From: Deltaproteobacteria bacterium
Lineage (GTDB): Bacteria; Desulfobacterota; Desulfobacteria; Desulfobacterales; Desulfosalsimonadaceae
Assembly: GCA_013151835.1 (NCBI GenBank)
Contig: JAADHK010000081.1
Location: forward strand, 1 to 59,787
Direction of reading: 5' to 3'
DNA length: 59,787 nucleotides
In this document: positions 1 to 8,080 of the stretch, piece after piece
Layout: every line of letters begins with the position of its first letter
How positions within the stretch are numbered: the first letter of the stretch is position 1
The notes under the pieces: model-generated
What the model was told of the DNA's origin: nothing
Database searches by the model: none
The model's input: the letters and a program-made list of their open reading frames with translations, nothing else
Translations under genes and position numbers: made by a program

Positions 1-5
1 ATTGA

Positions 6-308
6 TTATTTGCCATATCTGATATTTGCCTTGATTCTTTTTTGTTTACGCATGGATCTTAAAATATCAACAGGATCTTGGTCTATTCCAATCCTCGGCA
101 AACTATTCAATTCGTCCAATAGTTTCTTTTGCTTAGAGGTAATTGAAGATCGGCCCAATACATGATTGTCTGGGTCATCAAGTGGAACAATTTTAGCTAA
201 GGGCTTTCCTTTTCTTTCAATAGTTACAACATCACCCTTATGAAAAACCTCATCCAGCAAAGTACCAAATTGTCTGCGGGCCGCTGTCACATCAATTATT
301 CTTTCCAT
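6..308 (-). CDS. Phd/YefM-type antitoxin
   Basis: This 100-residue protein fits the prevent-host-death/YefM antitoxin family: an N-terminal DNA-binding and dimerisation segment followed by a C-terminal tail that normally wraps a toxin. The family signature is visible in the first 45 residues (IIDVTAARRQFGTLLDEV, then the GDVVTIERKGKPLAKIVPL beta-hairpin). The ATG is preceded by a good GGAGG five bases upstream, which fixes the start. In this family the partner toxin usually lies directly downstream in the same operon; here that position falls outside the left edge of the window, so the toxin type cannot be named. Such antitoxins usually repress their own promoter, so an operator would be expected just to the right of the start codon; none was recognised. 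Confidence 0.85.
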   Translation of the reverse strand: MERIIDVTAARRQFGTLLDEVFHKGDVVTIERKGKPLAKIVPLDDPDNHVLGRSSITSKQKKLLDELNSLPRIGIDQDPVDILRSMRKQKRIKANIRYGK

Positions 309-430
309 AACTTCCTCCGTGAGCCATATTGACTATATTAACCATTATAGTTCCGAGCGAAATAATGTCAAATTTTTTGTTTTTCGTGGCTCAAGCGCCA
401 TAAGGGAGAATAAAGGCAGAACGTCAAAAT

Positions 431-470
431 CACCTGCTTTTATGGAGCGTAGCGGGATAAAAGGCAGGTG
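431..470. repeat. Imperfect inverted repeat (hairpin)
   Basis: CACCTGCTTTTAT at the left end pairs with ATAAAAGGCAGGTG at the right end, with one extra base in the right arm, around a loop containing GGAGCGTAGCGG. It is not followed by a T-run, so it is more like a dispersed palindromic unit than a terminator. Confidence 0.6.
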
Positions 471-698
471 CATTTTATTGTTTACGTTCACATTGCCTTA
501 TCAACTAAGATCATTAACCTGGCATTATCAGAAGATAGTGTTTGGCATCTTTTTCCTTTGTGTTGCCTCCACCCTGAAGAATTTTTTGGTTGAATGCAAA
601 AAATCCGGGAGCTGAAACCGGGATGACCATGGTATTGCATACCCATAACAGGAGACTGGATTTTCATCCTTATTCGTTGGGGCGCCGTGCAAGAACCC

Positions 699-722
699 GG
701 AAGGCTGAAGCCTTCCGCTACG
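699..722. repeat. Dispersed palindrome, copy 1 (second copy at 36998)
   Basis: GGAAGGCTGAAGCCTTCC is a near-perfect inverted repeat followed by GCTACG. The same stretch occurs at 36998-37021, about 36 kb away. It looks like a REP-type intergenic unit. Confidence 0.7.
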
Positions 723-756
723 CGGTACGTACAATTTTCTTTGCCTCAAGTATTTT

Positions 757-2649
757 TTAACCACCTCCAGCCAAAGGCACAAGCCCTGGATTCATCTTGA
801 TCCAATAGGGGCCGGTGCCGCCAATCAGCCTGTTCTCCTTGTTTTCTCCCTTTGTGATACGTGAAATCGGGGTGGGGAGTTCAAATACGCCGTAGAGTTC
901 GGGGGGGATAACGACCTCGCCTATGAGTGGGAGATCTATGGTGTTGTTGTCCTGATCCACGATAACCGTTTTGCCGCTGTAATAACCGAATTCATCGTCA
1001 TCGTCCAGCATGCCGTTTCCGTTCTTGTCGAGAATGGCGATAAGATAGGCTGTCTGCTCGTCGGTGGTTCCGTGGTCCTTACCTTTTATAAGCGGATCGG
1101 GCGGGTTATTTTCCTCCCACACCACGATGTTGTCGAATAGTGTGGTCAGAACCGGGAGAGTTCGGGGTTGCTCAGGATCCGTGCGGGCGCCTATTCCTAT
1201 GTAATCGGACTGGGTGGCCGGCAGGGTGGCAAGGGCGAGTATGTAGTCCATGTCGATGTTGAAATCAAAGGACCCGGAAACAGGCTTTATGGTAAAGGAT
1301 AGCCCGTCCACGTGGATGGCGACCACTATGATTTCAGCTTTTTGTGCATCAAATGACCCGGCTTTTGACATGTCCAGGGCAAAATCGATTTGAGATGAAA
1401 AATCGTAAACATGTTTGTTTAATTTGAATTCAAAATCCTGGGGCGGAACGATTGTCTTTCCAAAGGCAAGTGGCAGAAAAAAGGTATAGCTTGCTTTGTT
1501 CTGCACCAGCCCAACTTCGTCACCCTTTGTGGGAGCCGGAAATCCGCCGGCATAGTCACGGTCCCAGAAGGCTACGGCCATTACCTTGTCGCCCGGCAGC
1601 AGGTCTGTTTTCGACAGGTCGCAGTCAAAGAAAAACGTGCCTTGCGGGAGCATGTAAAAATATTTCATCGACCTTGCAGGGTCATCCATGATGTCGTTTA
1701 GCGTATCTGTTGCAAAAAGGGCGAAAAACACCGGGGAGTCAGAGTTGAAATATTGCGGGTCTATGGAAAACGCACCGGCTATGGAAAGGTCATATCCGGA
1801 AGGGGAGGGGATGGTGTAGGAAAACCGGTCTATATCAATGCCCGGGACTTCACCTTCAGCATTAAGGGCAATCGGAGATGAAAGCTCGGATTCATTGACG
1901 TGAAAAAAGCCGATTTTGTCTCCTGCATCGGCAGCCCCATTGTTGTTTGCATCCAGCAGGGCAAAAACATAAAGATTATCAATCGGAAGGGGTTTCCCGT
2001 AGGGGAGAATATCCATTTTGTATGAAACAGGTCCGGCGCCTGTCTTGTCAGCCGTTGCATAACCTATGACATTGGCAAAATCTATCTGTGAAAAATCAGA
2101 GGACGGCATTGGGCCTGAAAAGGCAATCATGGTGATATGCCCGGATTCGAGGGCAGTTATTTTCCCGCTTACTGCTGCGGAAAAATCATAGACCTTCCGG
2201 TTAATGTCGATGTGAAGTCCGGTGTTTTCGCCCGGCAAGACTATGTAGCCGGGTGAAATCGAATCCGGTGAAACATAGATGCCTATATAATCGCCTCCTG
2301 CGTCCGGATAGGGAATGCCTCCGGTATAGTTTGAATCCGTAAACGCGATGAGATAGATATTGTCGCCGGGGATAATATTTTTCCCCGAAAGGTCCATCTT
2401 AAATGTAAGCGTTTCGGGGTCAGCGGTTACAATGGATATGATATTTTGCGCGGGGTTGCTTTCAAGGTTTTGCCTGTCGATTCCCGAGGTTGCGGCCACC
2501 AGGATCGGGACATCGGGAGTAATGCCCTGCTCCGGAAGGGCGATGTCGCCGGACAGCCGGATCGTATCTTTGTTTTCACCGGTTCCGCATCCTGCAAGCA
2601 AAAGTATGCAGATCAGGGTGAAAAAGAATTTAAGATCAGGGGTACGCAT
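757..2649 (-). CDS. Repeat-containing lipoprotein with EF-hand-like loops
   Basis: 630 residues, family not recognised. The N-terminus is a lipoprotein signal peptide with the lipobox LLAGC (acylated Cys near residue 21), so the protein should be membrane-anchored. The body has about four units of 130-150 residues built on the theme PGD-x-V-x-A-F-x-D-x-x-Y/N-x-G-G-x-P-x-x-GD-x-G, followed by a beta-rich segment ending in YDFS. Two units carry Ca-loop-like stretches, DANNNGAADAGD and DKNGNGMLDDDDE. The start overlaps the end of the beta-barrel gene by 14 bases, so it is the last gene of the leftward RND exporter operon. A surface or periplasmic accessory role for that exporter is an inference; a structural or cargo lipoprotein is equally possible. 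Confidence 0.75.
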   Translation of the reverse strand: MRTPDLKFFFTLICILLLAGCGTGENKDTIRLSGDIALPEQGITPDVPILVAATSGIDRQNLESNPAQNIISIVTADPETLTFKMDLSGKNIIPGDNIYLIAFTDSNYTGGIPYPDAGGDYIGIYVSPDSISPGYIVLPGENTGLHIDINRKVYDFSAAVSGKITALESGHITMIAFSGPMPSSDFSQIDFANVIGYATADKTGAGPVSYKMDILPYGKPLPIDNLYVFALLDANNNGAADAGDKIGFFHVNESELSSPIALNAEGEVPGIDIDRFSYTIPSPSGYDLSIAGAFSIDPQYFNSDSPVFFALFATDTLNDIMDDPARSMKYFYMLPQGTFFFDCDLSKTDLLPGDKVMAVAFWDRDYAGGFPAPTKGDEVGLVQNKASYTFFLPLAFGKTIVPPQDFEFKLNKHVYDFSSQIDFALDMSKAGSFDAQKAEIIVVAIHVDGLSFTIKPVSGSFDFNIDMDYILALATLPATQSDYIGIGARTDPEQPRTLPVLTTLFDNIVVWEENNPPDPLIKGKDHGTTDEQTAYLIAILDKNGNGMLDDDDEFGYYSGKTVIVDQDNNTIDLPLIGEVVIPPELYGVFELPTPISRITKGENKENRLIGGTGPYWIKMNPGLVPLAGGG

Positions 2650-4258
2650 ATTTAAGATTCACCATGATAAAATCATTGTCTTTAAAATACCGCAGCAGCG
2701 AATCACTTTCGTATGTGCCGTTTCCGCTCCCGGAGATGGACGCATAAGAACATTCGAGTTTGAATCCGTTTTTGAAATCATAGTCTATTTCCGGCCAGAT
2801 TATGGACCCGCCCCTGCGGGTTTCAAAAATGCCGGTTAACGAGAGATGGATGCGGCCGTCGAAATAATCGTCCTGGAATCTCGTGGTTAAAATATCCGTA
2901 ATGTCAGGATCGTTGATGTCAGGGTTCGTGTAGCGTGCCTGGAACCATTCCATGGTAAAAAGCGCGTCTCCCGAATGCCCGGCGATAAATTTTTCCATGG
3001 GTATGAAATAATTAAACCCAATTGAATATGAAAAATATGGGCTTTTCTTCAGGGGATAGGGGAATATGATGTTTGCGGCATCGCTTAAGTCCTGGTCGAG
3101 GGAGCCTGTCTTGTCCGGAGAAACCGCCCCTTCGCCCGAAACAACGAAATCTCCTCGTGTCAGTGAGAAATCTGCCCCTATGAAATCGACCATATGGTAT
3201 TCGGGCCGTACCACGATGCCGATGGGTCTTCCAGGTGATACATCCGTGCGCAAGGGACGAATTACGGGCTGGGTGTCGGGGCCGTGGTATGCGCTTACGG
3301 ATATATCCATGGAGTCCAAGCTTTTTGAAACACGGGCCGCATATCCGAAGTTTTTAACGTCCGGGTCCATGGGATCGGGGTCGTCGAAAATCAGGGGATA
3401 TTTATCTTCAACGAGTTTTGGCGCCCAGAAATTCCCGGTGGGCGCCAGAGGGGCGGACATGCTTACAGGAACCCAAACGAGTTCAAGTGTTGCGGATTTC
3501 AAGAAAAACATGCCAGACACCGAGGGAACCGGAAGTTTCATCCGATTTTCATCCCTGAACAGGGCCTCGCGCAGATCCTGGGGATTTATGTATGCGGTTG
3601 AATTTATAAAGTCGGCCGTCCCCCATGCATATATCTGGTTTCCGACCCTGATCCGACCTTTTTGAAAAGCGTGGTGAAAATAGAGTTCGCGGAAAATCAC
3701 CTCGCTCTCTTTTGACGAAATTCTTAAGTTGCGGGCAATGACAGTATCGGGCGAATATACATACTCGTCCCCGATCCGGTCGTTTATGAAAGTCGGCAGC
3801 AAGGATGCATCAGTCAGGGAGTAGAGATGGTTTTCGTCCGGGCCCCAGGTAAGCTCGATCCGTGCGGTAAGTTCGTTTTTTTCGTAGTCTTCGGTAAAAG
3901 TCCTTGAACGGCGGGTGTTAAAAAGATTCCTGAATGCCGTTTCGACACGCCATGTGAGATTTGACGTCCCGGTCTGCGTGGCAGGTTCGCCCATGTTCTC
4001 CCGCCCGGATCCAGGTTCCCCTTCTTCATCATCTTCGGACCAGGAACCATTAAATACGGGGATATCTTCGTTTTCAGACTCTTCCGCCGGAGCGGTTTCA
4101 ATCCCCGGCAGTGGGCCGGTATCCGAGGCATGCGCCGAACCGCCTGTTTCCCCCGCCAGGAACAGGAGCGCAAGTATTATCAGGGCCGGAATGAGAATCC
4201 GGGCATGTCCGGTCATCCGCCCGGGTTTTTTTTGTCCGACTTTTCCGTTCGCGGGCAT
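2636..4258 (-). CDS. DUF1302-like outer-membrane beta-barrel protein
   Basis: About 540 residues: a basic N-terminus, a signal peptide (IPALIILALLFLAG then SAHA), an acidic low-complexity stretch (SESENEDIP, DDEEGEPGSG), then alternating amphipathic strands ending in NLKYAYP. The segment GNQIYAWGTADFINSTAYIN followed by PQDLREALF resembles the WG-x-x-D-x-x-NP-x-D core of DUF1302-type barrels often found with HAE3 exporters. The chosen ATG at 4258 follows the previous stop codon and lies 15 bases after GGAGG; an internal ATG at 4216 directly before the hydrophobic core is a plausible alternative. It sits between the LolA-like gene and the lipoprotein gene and is probably the outer-membrane channel or receptor of this export set (inferred from context). 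Confidence 0.65.
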   Translation of the reverse strand: MPANGKVGQKKPGRMTGHARILIPALIILALLFLAGETGGSAHASDTGPLPGIETAPAEESENEDIPVFNGSWSEDDEEGEPGSGRENMGEPATQTGTSNLTWRVETAFRNLFNTRRSRTFTEDYEKNELTARIELTWGPDENHLYSLTDASLLPTFINDRIGDEYVYSPDTVIARNLRISSKESEVIFRELYFHHAFQKGRIRVGNQIYAWGTADFINSTAYINPQDLREALFRDENRMKLPVPSVSGMFFLKSATLELVWVPVSMSAPLAPTGNFWAPKLVEDKYPLIFDDPDPMDPDVKNFGYAARVSKSLDSMDISVSAYHGPDTQPVIRPLRTDVSPGRPIGIVVRPEYHMVDFIGADFSLTRGDFVVSGEGAVSPDKTGSLDQDLSDAANIIFPYPLKKSPYFSYSIGFNYFIPMEKFIAGHSGDALFTMEWFQARYTNPDINDPDITDILTTRFQDDYFDGRIHLSLTGIFETRRGGSIIWPEIDYDFKNGFKLECSYASISGSGNGTYESDSLLRYFKDNDFIMVNLKYAYP

Positions 4259-4262
4259 CCGG

Positions 4263-5003
4263 TTACCGGAGGGCCTCCTTCCTGAATTTGTTGTCCGGGA
4301 TATCGGCATTGTATTTGAGGCCTACCACGAAAAGATCGGTTCGTCCCTTGCCGTTTGCAAGCTTCATGGACATCCGGAACGGTGTCAGGATGCCGTTCAC
4401 CTTTTTCACGTCGTAATTTTCAAGGAATTTATGGAATTTCCCTTTTTTGTAAAAATCGATGCGAACCACGAAAAAATCCGATTTCCGAACATAAAATACC
4501 AGGTGGTCATATACCTTTTCGCCGGTCTTCTTGACCCCTTCGACCTTGTAGCAGGGGGCGCCCAGGGCTTTCCCCTCTCCGATAAGCTTGAAATCATAAT
4601 CATCTATGTCAACCGATGAAAGATCTTCATAATAGAAATGGGAATTGACAAAGGGTTTCCCCTTGGAGGAAGACGCGACCCGCTTAATCCTTCCCGAGGA
4701 GAGGCGCAACCACTGGTCATCATCACGCCCCTTGTGGGAATGGGTCAGGAGTTTAATCCTGGTGGGCCGGGAAAACGAGATTATGGCCTTGTCTTCATCA
4801 TTGGGGTATTGTTTCATAAGGAGTGTGAATGCCTTTTCATTCATCCGCTTCCCCTTGTGAATCCTCATGATGATCTTACTTTTCGCGGTATCTGGCTGGG
4901 GCAGGGCATCGCTTTTTTTCATTATTTCCAGCCCGGTGAGCGCGAATGCCGAATTGGCGAAAATCAGGATCAAAAATCCGGTAAAAATTGAACGGAATTT
5001 CAT
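4263..5003 (-). CDS. LolA-like periplasmic protein (outer membrane lipoprotein-sorting family)
   Basis: 246 residues. A clear signal peptide (MKFRSIFTGFLILIFANSAFA) is followed by a domain matching the LolA-like family (PF17131 type) commonly encoded beside MMPL/RND exporters: GLEIMKKSDALPQPDTAKSK, the RKMNEK-like segment, QWLRLSSGRIKRVASSSKG, SHFYYEDLSSVD and YDVKKVNGILTPFRM. The start is set by AAGGAG six to seven bases before the ATG at 5003; a longer frame upstream lacks the signal-peptide logic. Proteins of this type are thought to bind a hydrophobic molecule in the periplasm and pass it to or from the exporter. It lies between the RND gene and the barrel gene, as expected for one transport operon. 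Confidence 0.8.
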   Translation of the reverse strand: MKFRSIFTGFLILIFANSAFALTGLEIMKKSDALPQPDTAKSKIIMRIHKGKRMNEKAFTLLMKQYPNDEDKAIISFSRPTRIKLLTHSHKGRDDDQWLRLSSGRIKRVASSSKGKPFVNSHFYYEDLSSVDIDDYDFKLIGEGKALGAPCYKVEGVKKTGEKVYDHLVFYVRKSDFFVVRIDFYKKGKFHKFLENYDVKKVNGILTPFRMSMKLANGKGRTDLFVVGLKYNADIPDNKFRKEALR

Positions 5004-5109
5004 GCAGGTCTCCTTTTGCGATATTTTCTTATAGTTTTGCACGACTCGGGTTTATGGTCAATCTTTTTTGGGGCGGAGTAGCTGGGAAGATGATTTGACC
5101 TCATCCCAG

Positions 5110-7779
5110 TCATCCCGGGTTTGCCGGGAAAAAGCGTAAGAAGCCGGATCGGGCGACTCCCGGCAGGGTTATCTCCGGCCGTACCAGGCGCACCCCGGTA
5201 AGCTTGATGGTCGCCGGAAGAACCACCAGGGCGCCGAAGGTCGTGCCGACCATGGTATACGCCATGAGGAGTCCGAACAGGATCAAGGGCTTGAACGTAG
5301 AGAGTTCAAGCGCGGTGAAACCGAAAATCAGGGCGAGGGATGTGAATATAATCGCTTTTCCGGCGACACAAAGGGTGTGGTCAATGGCCGTGTCCGTATC
5401 CTCGCCTTTTTTACGGAAATGCTTGAATGTGTTCAGGAAATGAATGGTGTCATCCACGCCTATGCCTATTGTTATGGCGGCAATCAGGGAGGTGGCAATA
5501 TCGAGCCGTATCCCGCACCATCCCATGAGCCCGAAATTAATAATCACGGCAATAGTCATGGGGATCAGGGACAGAAGCGCTGCCTTGAAGTCTCTTAAAA
5601 GAAAAAATACGACAAAACCTATGACAAAAAGAGTGAGAATGAGGCTTTTAATCTGTCCGTTTACTATGTAGCCGGCGCTTTTCATGACCATCAGGGGGTG
5701 GCCGGTGATCTTGAATGTATAAGCTTTCGGCAATGTTTGTAAAAGATGGTCTGATATCCGCTTGAAAATATGGGTAAGGGCGGAAGTCCCTATGAGATGC
5801 CCGTTTGCCTCGGACAGGCGGGCGAGCACGTTTAATGTCCGGAAGTCGGGATCGACATAGGGCTCGAAAAGGTCGATGCGACCGTCCGAGTCCTCGTCGT
5901 CGGCAGAGAAGATTTCAAGATAGTCCATGATGTCCATGTCGCTGTCCGGTACGCGGTAAAACTTACGGTCATCATTGTTCATGGCCATGTTCATGGTCTT
6001 GATATAGTCCGTGAAAGCGTCCGTGCGGCCGATGTGCAGGTCACGGTTTTTATCCGATGTCAGCCAGCCCCGGAATTCGTCTATGGTCTTTAAAAACCGG
6101 GCGTTTTTTACGCCATCGGCCTTACCGGAATCGATCAGGATGTTAAATCCCCACCTTCCTCCGAACTTTCTGCTGATCTGGTCTGCGGAAGTCCTGATAT
6201 AGTTATCAGGCTTAAAGAAGCTCAAGAGTTCGGTTTCAACCTGGATCCGTGAAATCCCGAGCAGGGATATGATTATGAGTATGCCGACGCAGGCGAGCGT
6301 TCGTCCCGGATAGCGCAGGGAGAGCGTCGAAGCTCCGCGCACGAGCATTTCGGTGATGGATCTATGCGACGCCTTTTTTTGTTTTGCGCGGTCTGAAAGA
6401 AATCTGTCTTTTTTATGGGGCATGAGGGCGAGCCCGGCCGGGATTACGGACGCCGAAATCAATACTGCAAAGGCCACCCCAAGGGCGGAGAAAAGGCCCC
6501 ATTCCCTTATGGCCGAAAGCTGGTGGGTGCAAAGGGTTGCAAACGCCACGACGGTTGTAAATCCCGCAAGAAACACGGTCGTTGAAATATGATGCATGGA
6601 AATGCGCAGACCGACGATTTTCTCCCTGGCGGAGATTAAGTCAAAATCCGCATAATACTGGTTTAGGATATGAATGCCGTAAGAGCTTCCGACTGCTATC
6701 ATCAGGATGGGTATGGAAATGCCCACAGTCGAGATTTTAAAGCCGAGAAATCCCATGAGCCCGAGTATCCAGACGGTACCCATTAAAAGGGTTATTGACG
6801 GGAGGAGCACTCCGCGGATGCTCCTGAAATTGAAAAAGAAGATAATTATGGCAATAAGAAGAACAAGGGGGACGAGGCGGGCCAGATCCTGTTGCATGAA
6901 GTTATTTATCCAGACGTAGACCACGGGCTGCCCCTGTGGGAGTATTTGGAGGCGGCCGGAATAAGTGTCCACGATCGACAGAATTTCCCGGGTAATTGCG
7001 TCTGAATCGGAAACATCGAAAAATCGTATGATAAATGCAAGGTCGGTGATGCGCCCGGCTGCGTTTGCCGCGTAAATTCCGCTTTTAAAAACCGGGTTTC
7101 GTGTAAGCCTTTTGGTAAAATTCTCAAAGTCCGCCGGGGTTCGGGGCAGTATCCGTTTCCCGGAGTTATCCGTATCGATAAGCCGTCTCGTGAGCAGGGT
7201 ATCATCTTGTCCGGTGACATCCTCCATATTTAACGGAGAGATCACCTCGTCGATCAGGTGTGCTCTTCTCAGTTCAAAGGAAGATGAGACATCCGCCAGG
7301 AGATTCCTTTTTATCCTTGAGGAAAGGACGCCACTGCCTTTGCTGATAGCAGAAAGTTTGCGCATGACCAGCCGTGAAAAAACAGGGTCTTCAGAAAGAC
7401 CGGCCAGAAGAGATTTGACGTCAATATAATCTGTGCCGAGAATTTTTGAAAAAAGTTCAAGACGTGTTTTGTCTGATACGGGATCGTCTGTTTTGTAAAA
7501 TTCGATGTCGGACAGGAGGTCATCCATGGCGATAAAGGATTTCGGTGTTAAGAGACGTTCCCCTGAAATATCAAGAATCACGAACGTGTCAACGTCGCCA
7601 TAAATTTTTTTGATTTTATTGTAATATACATATTCCGGATCCGTTTCAGGGAGAAATTTGGATATTGAGGTGTCAAAACCCAGGCGGGTAATCCCCATCC
7701 CCAGGCCGATGGTTATCAGGGCCGCGAGGACGAGAACAAAAACCGGTCTTTTCAATACCCATTGTATATATCTATCCAT
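5110..7779 (-). CDS. RND superfamily exporter (HAE3/MMPL type)
   Basis: 889 residues with the duplicated RND architecture: TM1 near residues 11-35, a large periplasmic domain to about 290, a five-helix bundle to about 470, then a second TM/periplasmic/TM half ending near 870. Motifs include TVGISIPILMIAVGSSYGIH in the first half and AAITIGIGVDDTIHFLN in the second, typical of HAE3/MMPL proton-driven exporters that move lipids or hydrophobic compounds. The second periplasmic domain has a complete EF-hand-like loop (DEDSDGRIDLFE, coded at about 5863-5898). AAGGAAA precedes the ATG. It is the first gene of the leftward operon with LolA-like protein, barrel and lipoprotein, and is divergent from a paralogue at 8081. 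A 20-bp palindrome between the two suggests shared regulation. The substrate is unknown. Confidence 0.88.
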   Translation of the reverse strand: MDRYIQWVLKRPVFVLVLAALITIGLGMGITRLGFDTSISKFLPETDPEYVYYNKIKKIYGDVDTFVILDISGERLLTPKSFIAMDDLLSDIEFYKTDDPVSDKTRLELFSKILGTDYIDVKSLLAGLSEDPVFSRLVMRKLSAISKGSGVLSSRIKRNLLADVSSSFELRRAHLIDEVISPLNMEDVTGQDDTLLTRRLIDTDNSGKRILPRTPADFENFTKRLTRNPVFKSGIYAANAAGRITDLAFIIRFFDVSDSDAITREILSIVDTYSGRLQILPQGQPVVYVWINNFMQQDLARLVPLVLLIAIIIFFFNFRSIRGVLLPSITLLMGTVWILGLMGFLGFKISTVGISIPILMIAVGSSYGIHILNQYYADFDLISAREKIVGLRISMHHISTTVFLAGFTTVVAFATLCTHQLSAIREWGLFSALGVAFAVLISASVIPAGLALMPHKKDRFLSDRAKQKKASHRSITEMLVRGASTLSLRYPGRTLACVGILIIISLLGISRIQVETELLSFFKPDNYIRTSADQISRKFGGRWGFNILIDSGKADGVKNARFLKTIDEFRGWLTSDKNRDLHIGRTDAFTDYIKTMNMAMNNDDRKFYRVPDSDMDIMDYLEIFSADDEDSDGRIDLFEPYVDPDFRTLNVLARLSEANGHLIGTSALTHIFKRISDHLLQTLPKAYTFKITGHPLMVMKSAGYIVNGQIKSLILTLFVIGFVVFFLLRDFKAALLSLIPMTIAVIINFGLMGWCGIRLDIATSLIAAITIGIGVDDTIHFLNTFKHFRKKGEDTDTAIDHTLCVAGKAIIFTSLALIFGFTALELSTFKPLILFGLLMAYTMVGTTFGALVVLPATIKLTGVRLVRPEITLPGVARSGFLRFFPANPG

Positions 7780-7836
7780 CGTTATTTCCTTATATTAGTA
7801 TGTCAGTGCGGCCCTCGTATATCTTTATCAAAAGGC

Positions 7837-7856
7837 ATGACTGACTCATCAGTCAT
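7837..7856. promoter_or_regulatory. Perfect palindrome, probable TetR-family operator
   Basis: ATGACTGACTCATCAGTCAT consists of perfect 8-bp arms around a 4-base centre. Its form (TGACTGA/TCAGTCA) is typical of TetR/AcrR-type operators. It lies 57 bases from the leftward RND start and 224 bases from the rightward RND start, so one bound repressor could affect both. No regulator gene is nearby. The remaining sequence of the 7780-8080 gap shows only AT-rich tracts suitable for promoters. Confidence 0.65.
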
Positions 7857-8080
7857 ATATTGATATGTTTTAAAATCAAAAGCAAGATTTTTTTGTCCGG
7901 ATCGAAAAAAACTGACCGATCGCGCAGGAAACCGTATTATATGAATCTTCAAATACATCCGTCGCTCCCCGGGAAAGCACATTCATTTTAACCTTGAAAG
8001 TAAATATAACAATTGCTATTCAATCCAACTGCATGTGAAACGTTCCGCCGGAAGGCAAAATCCGACAGGAAACAATATTC

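Larger units (their letters stand above)
309..756. other. Intergenic region with two palindromes, no convincing gene
   Basis: About 450 bases between the antitoxin start and the 3' end of the lipoprotein gene. Open frames here have no ribosome-binding site and no recognisable protein sequence. The region contains an imperfect hairpin at 431-470 and a short palindrome at 699-716 that recurs at 36998; both are listed separately. Confidence 0.6.
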
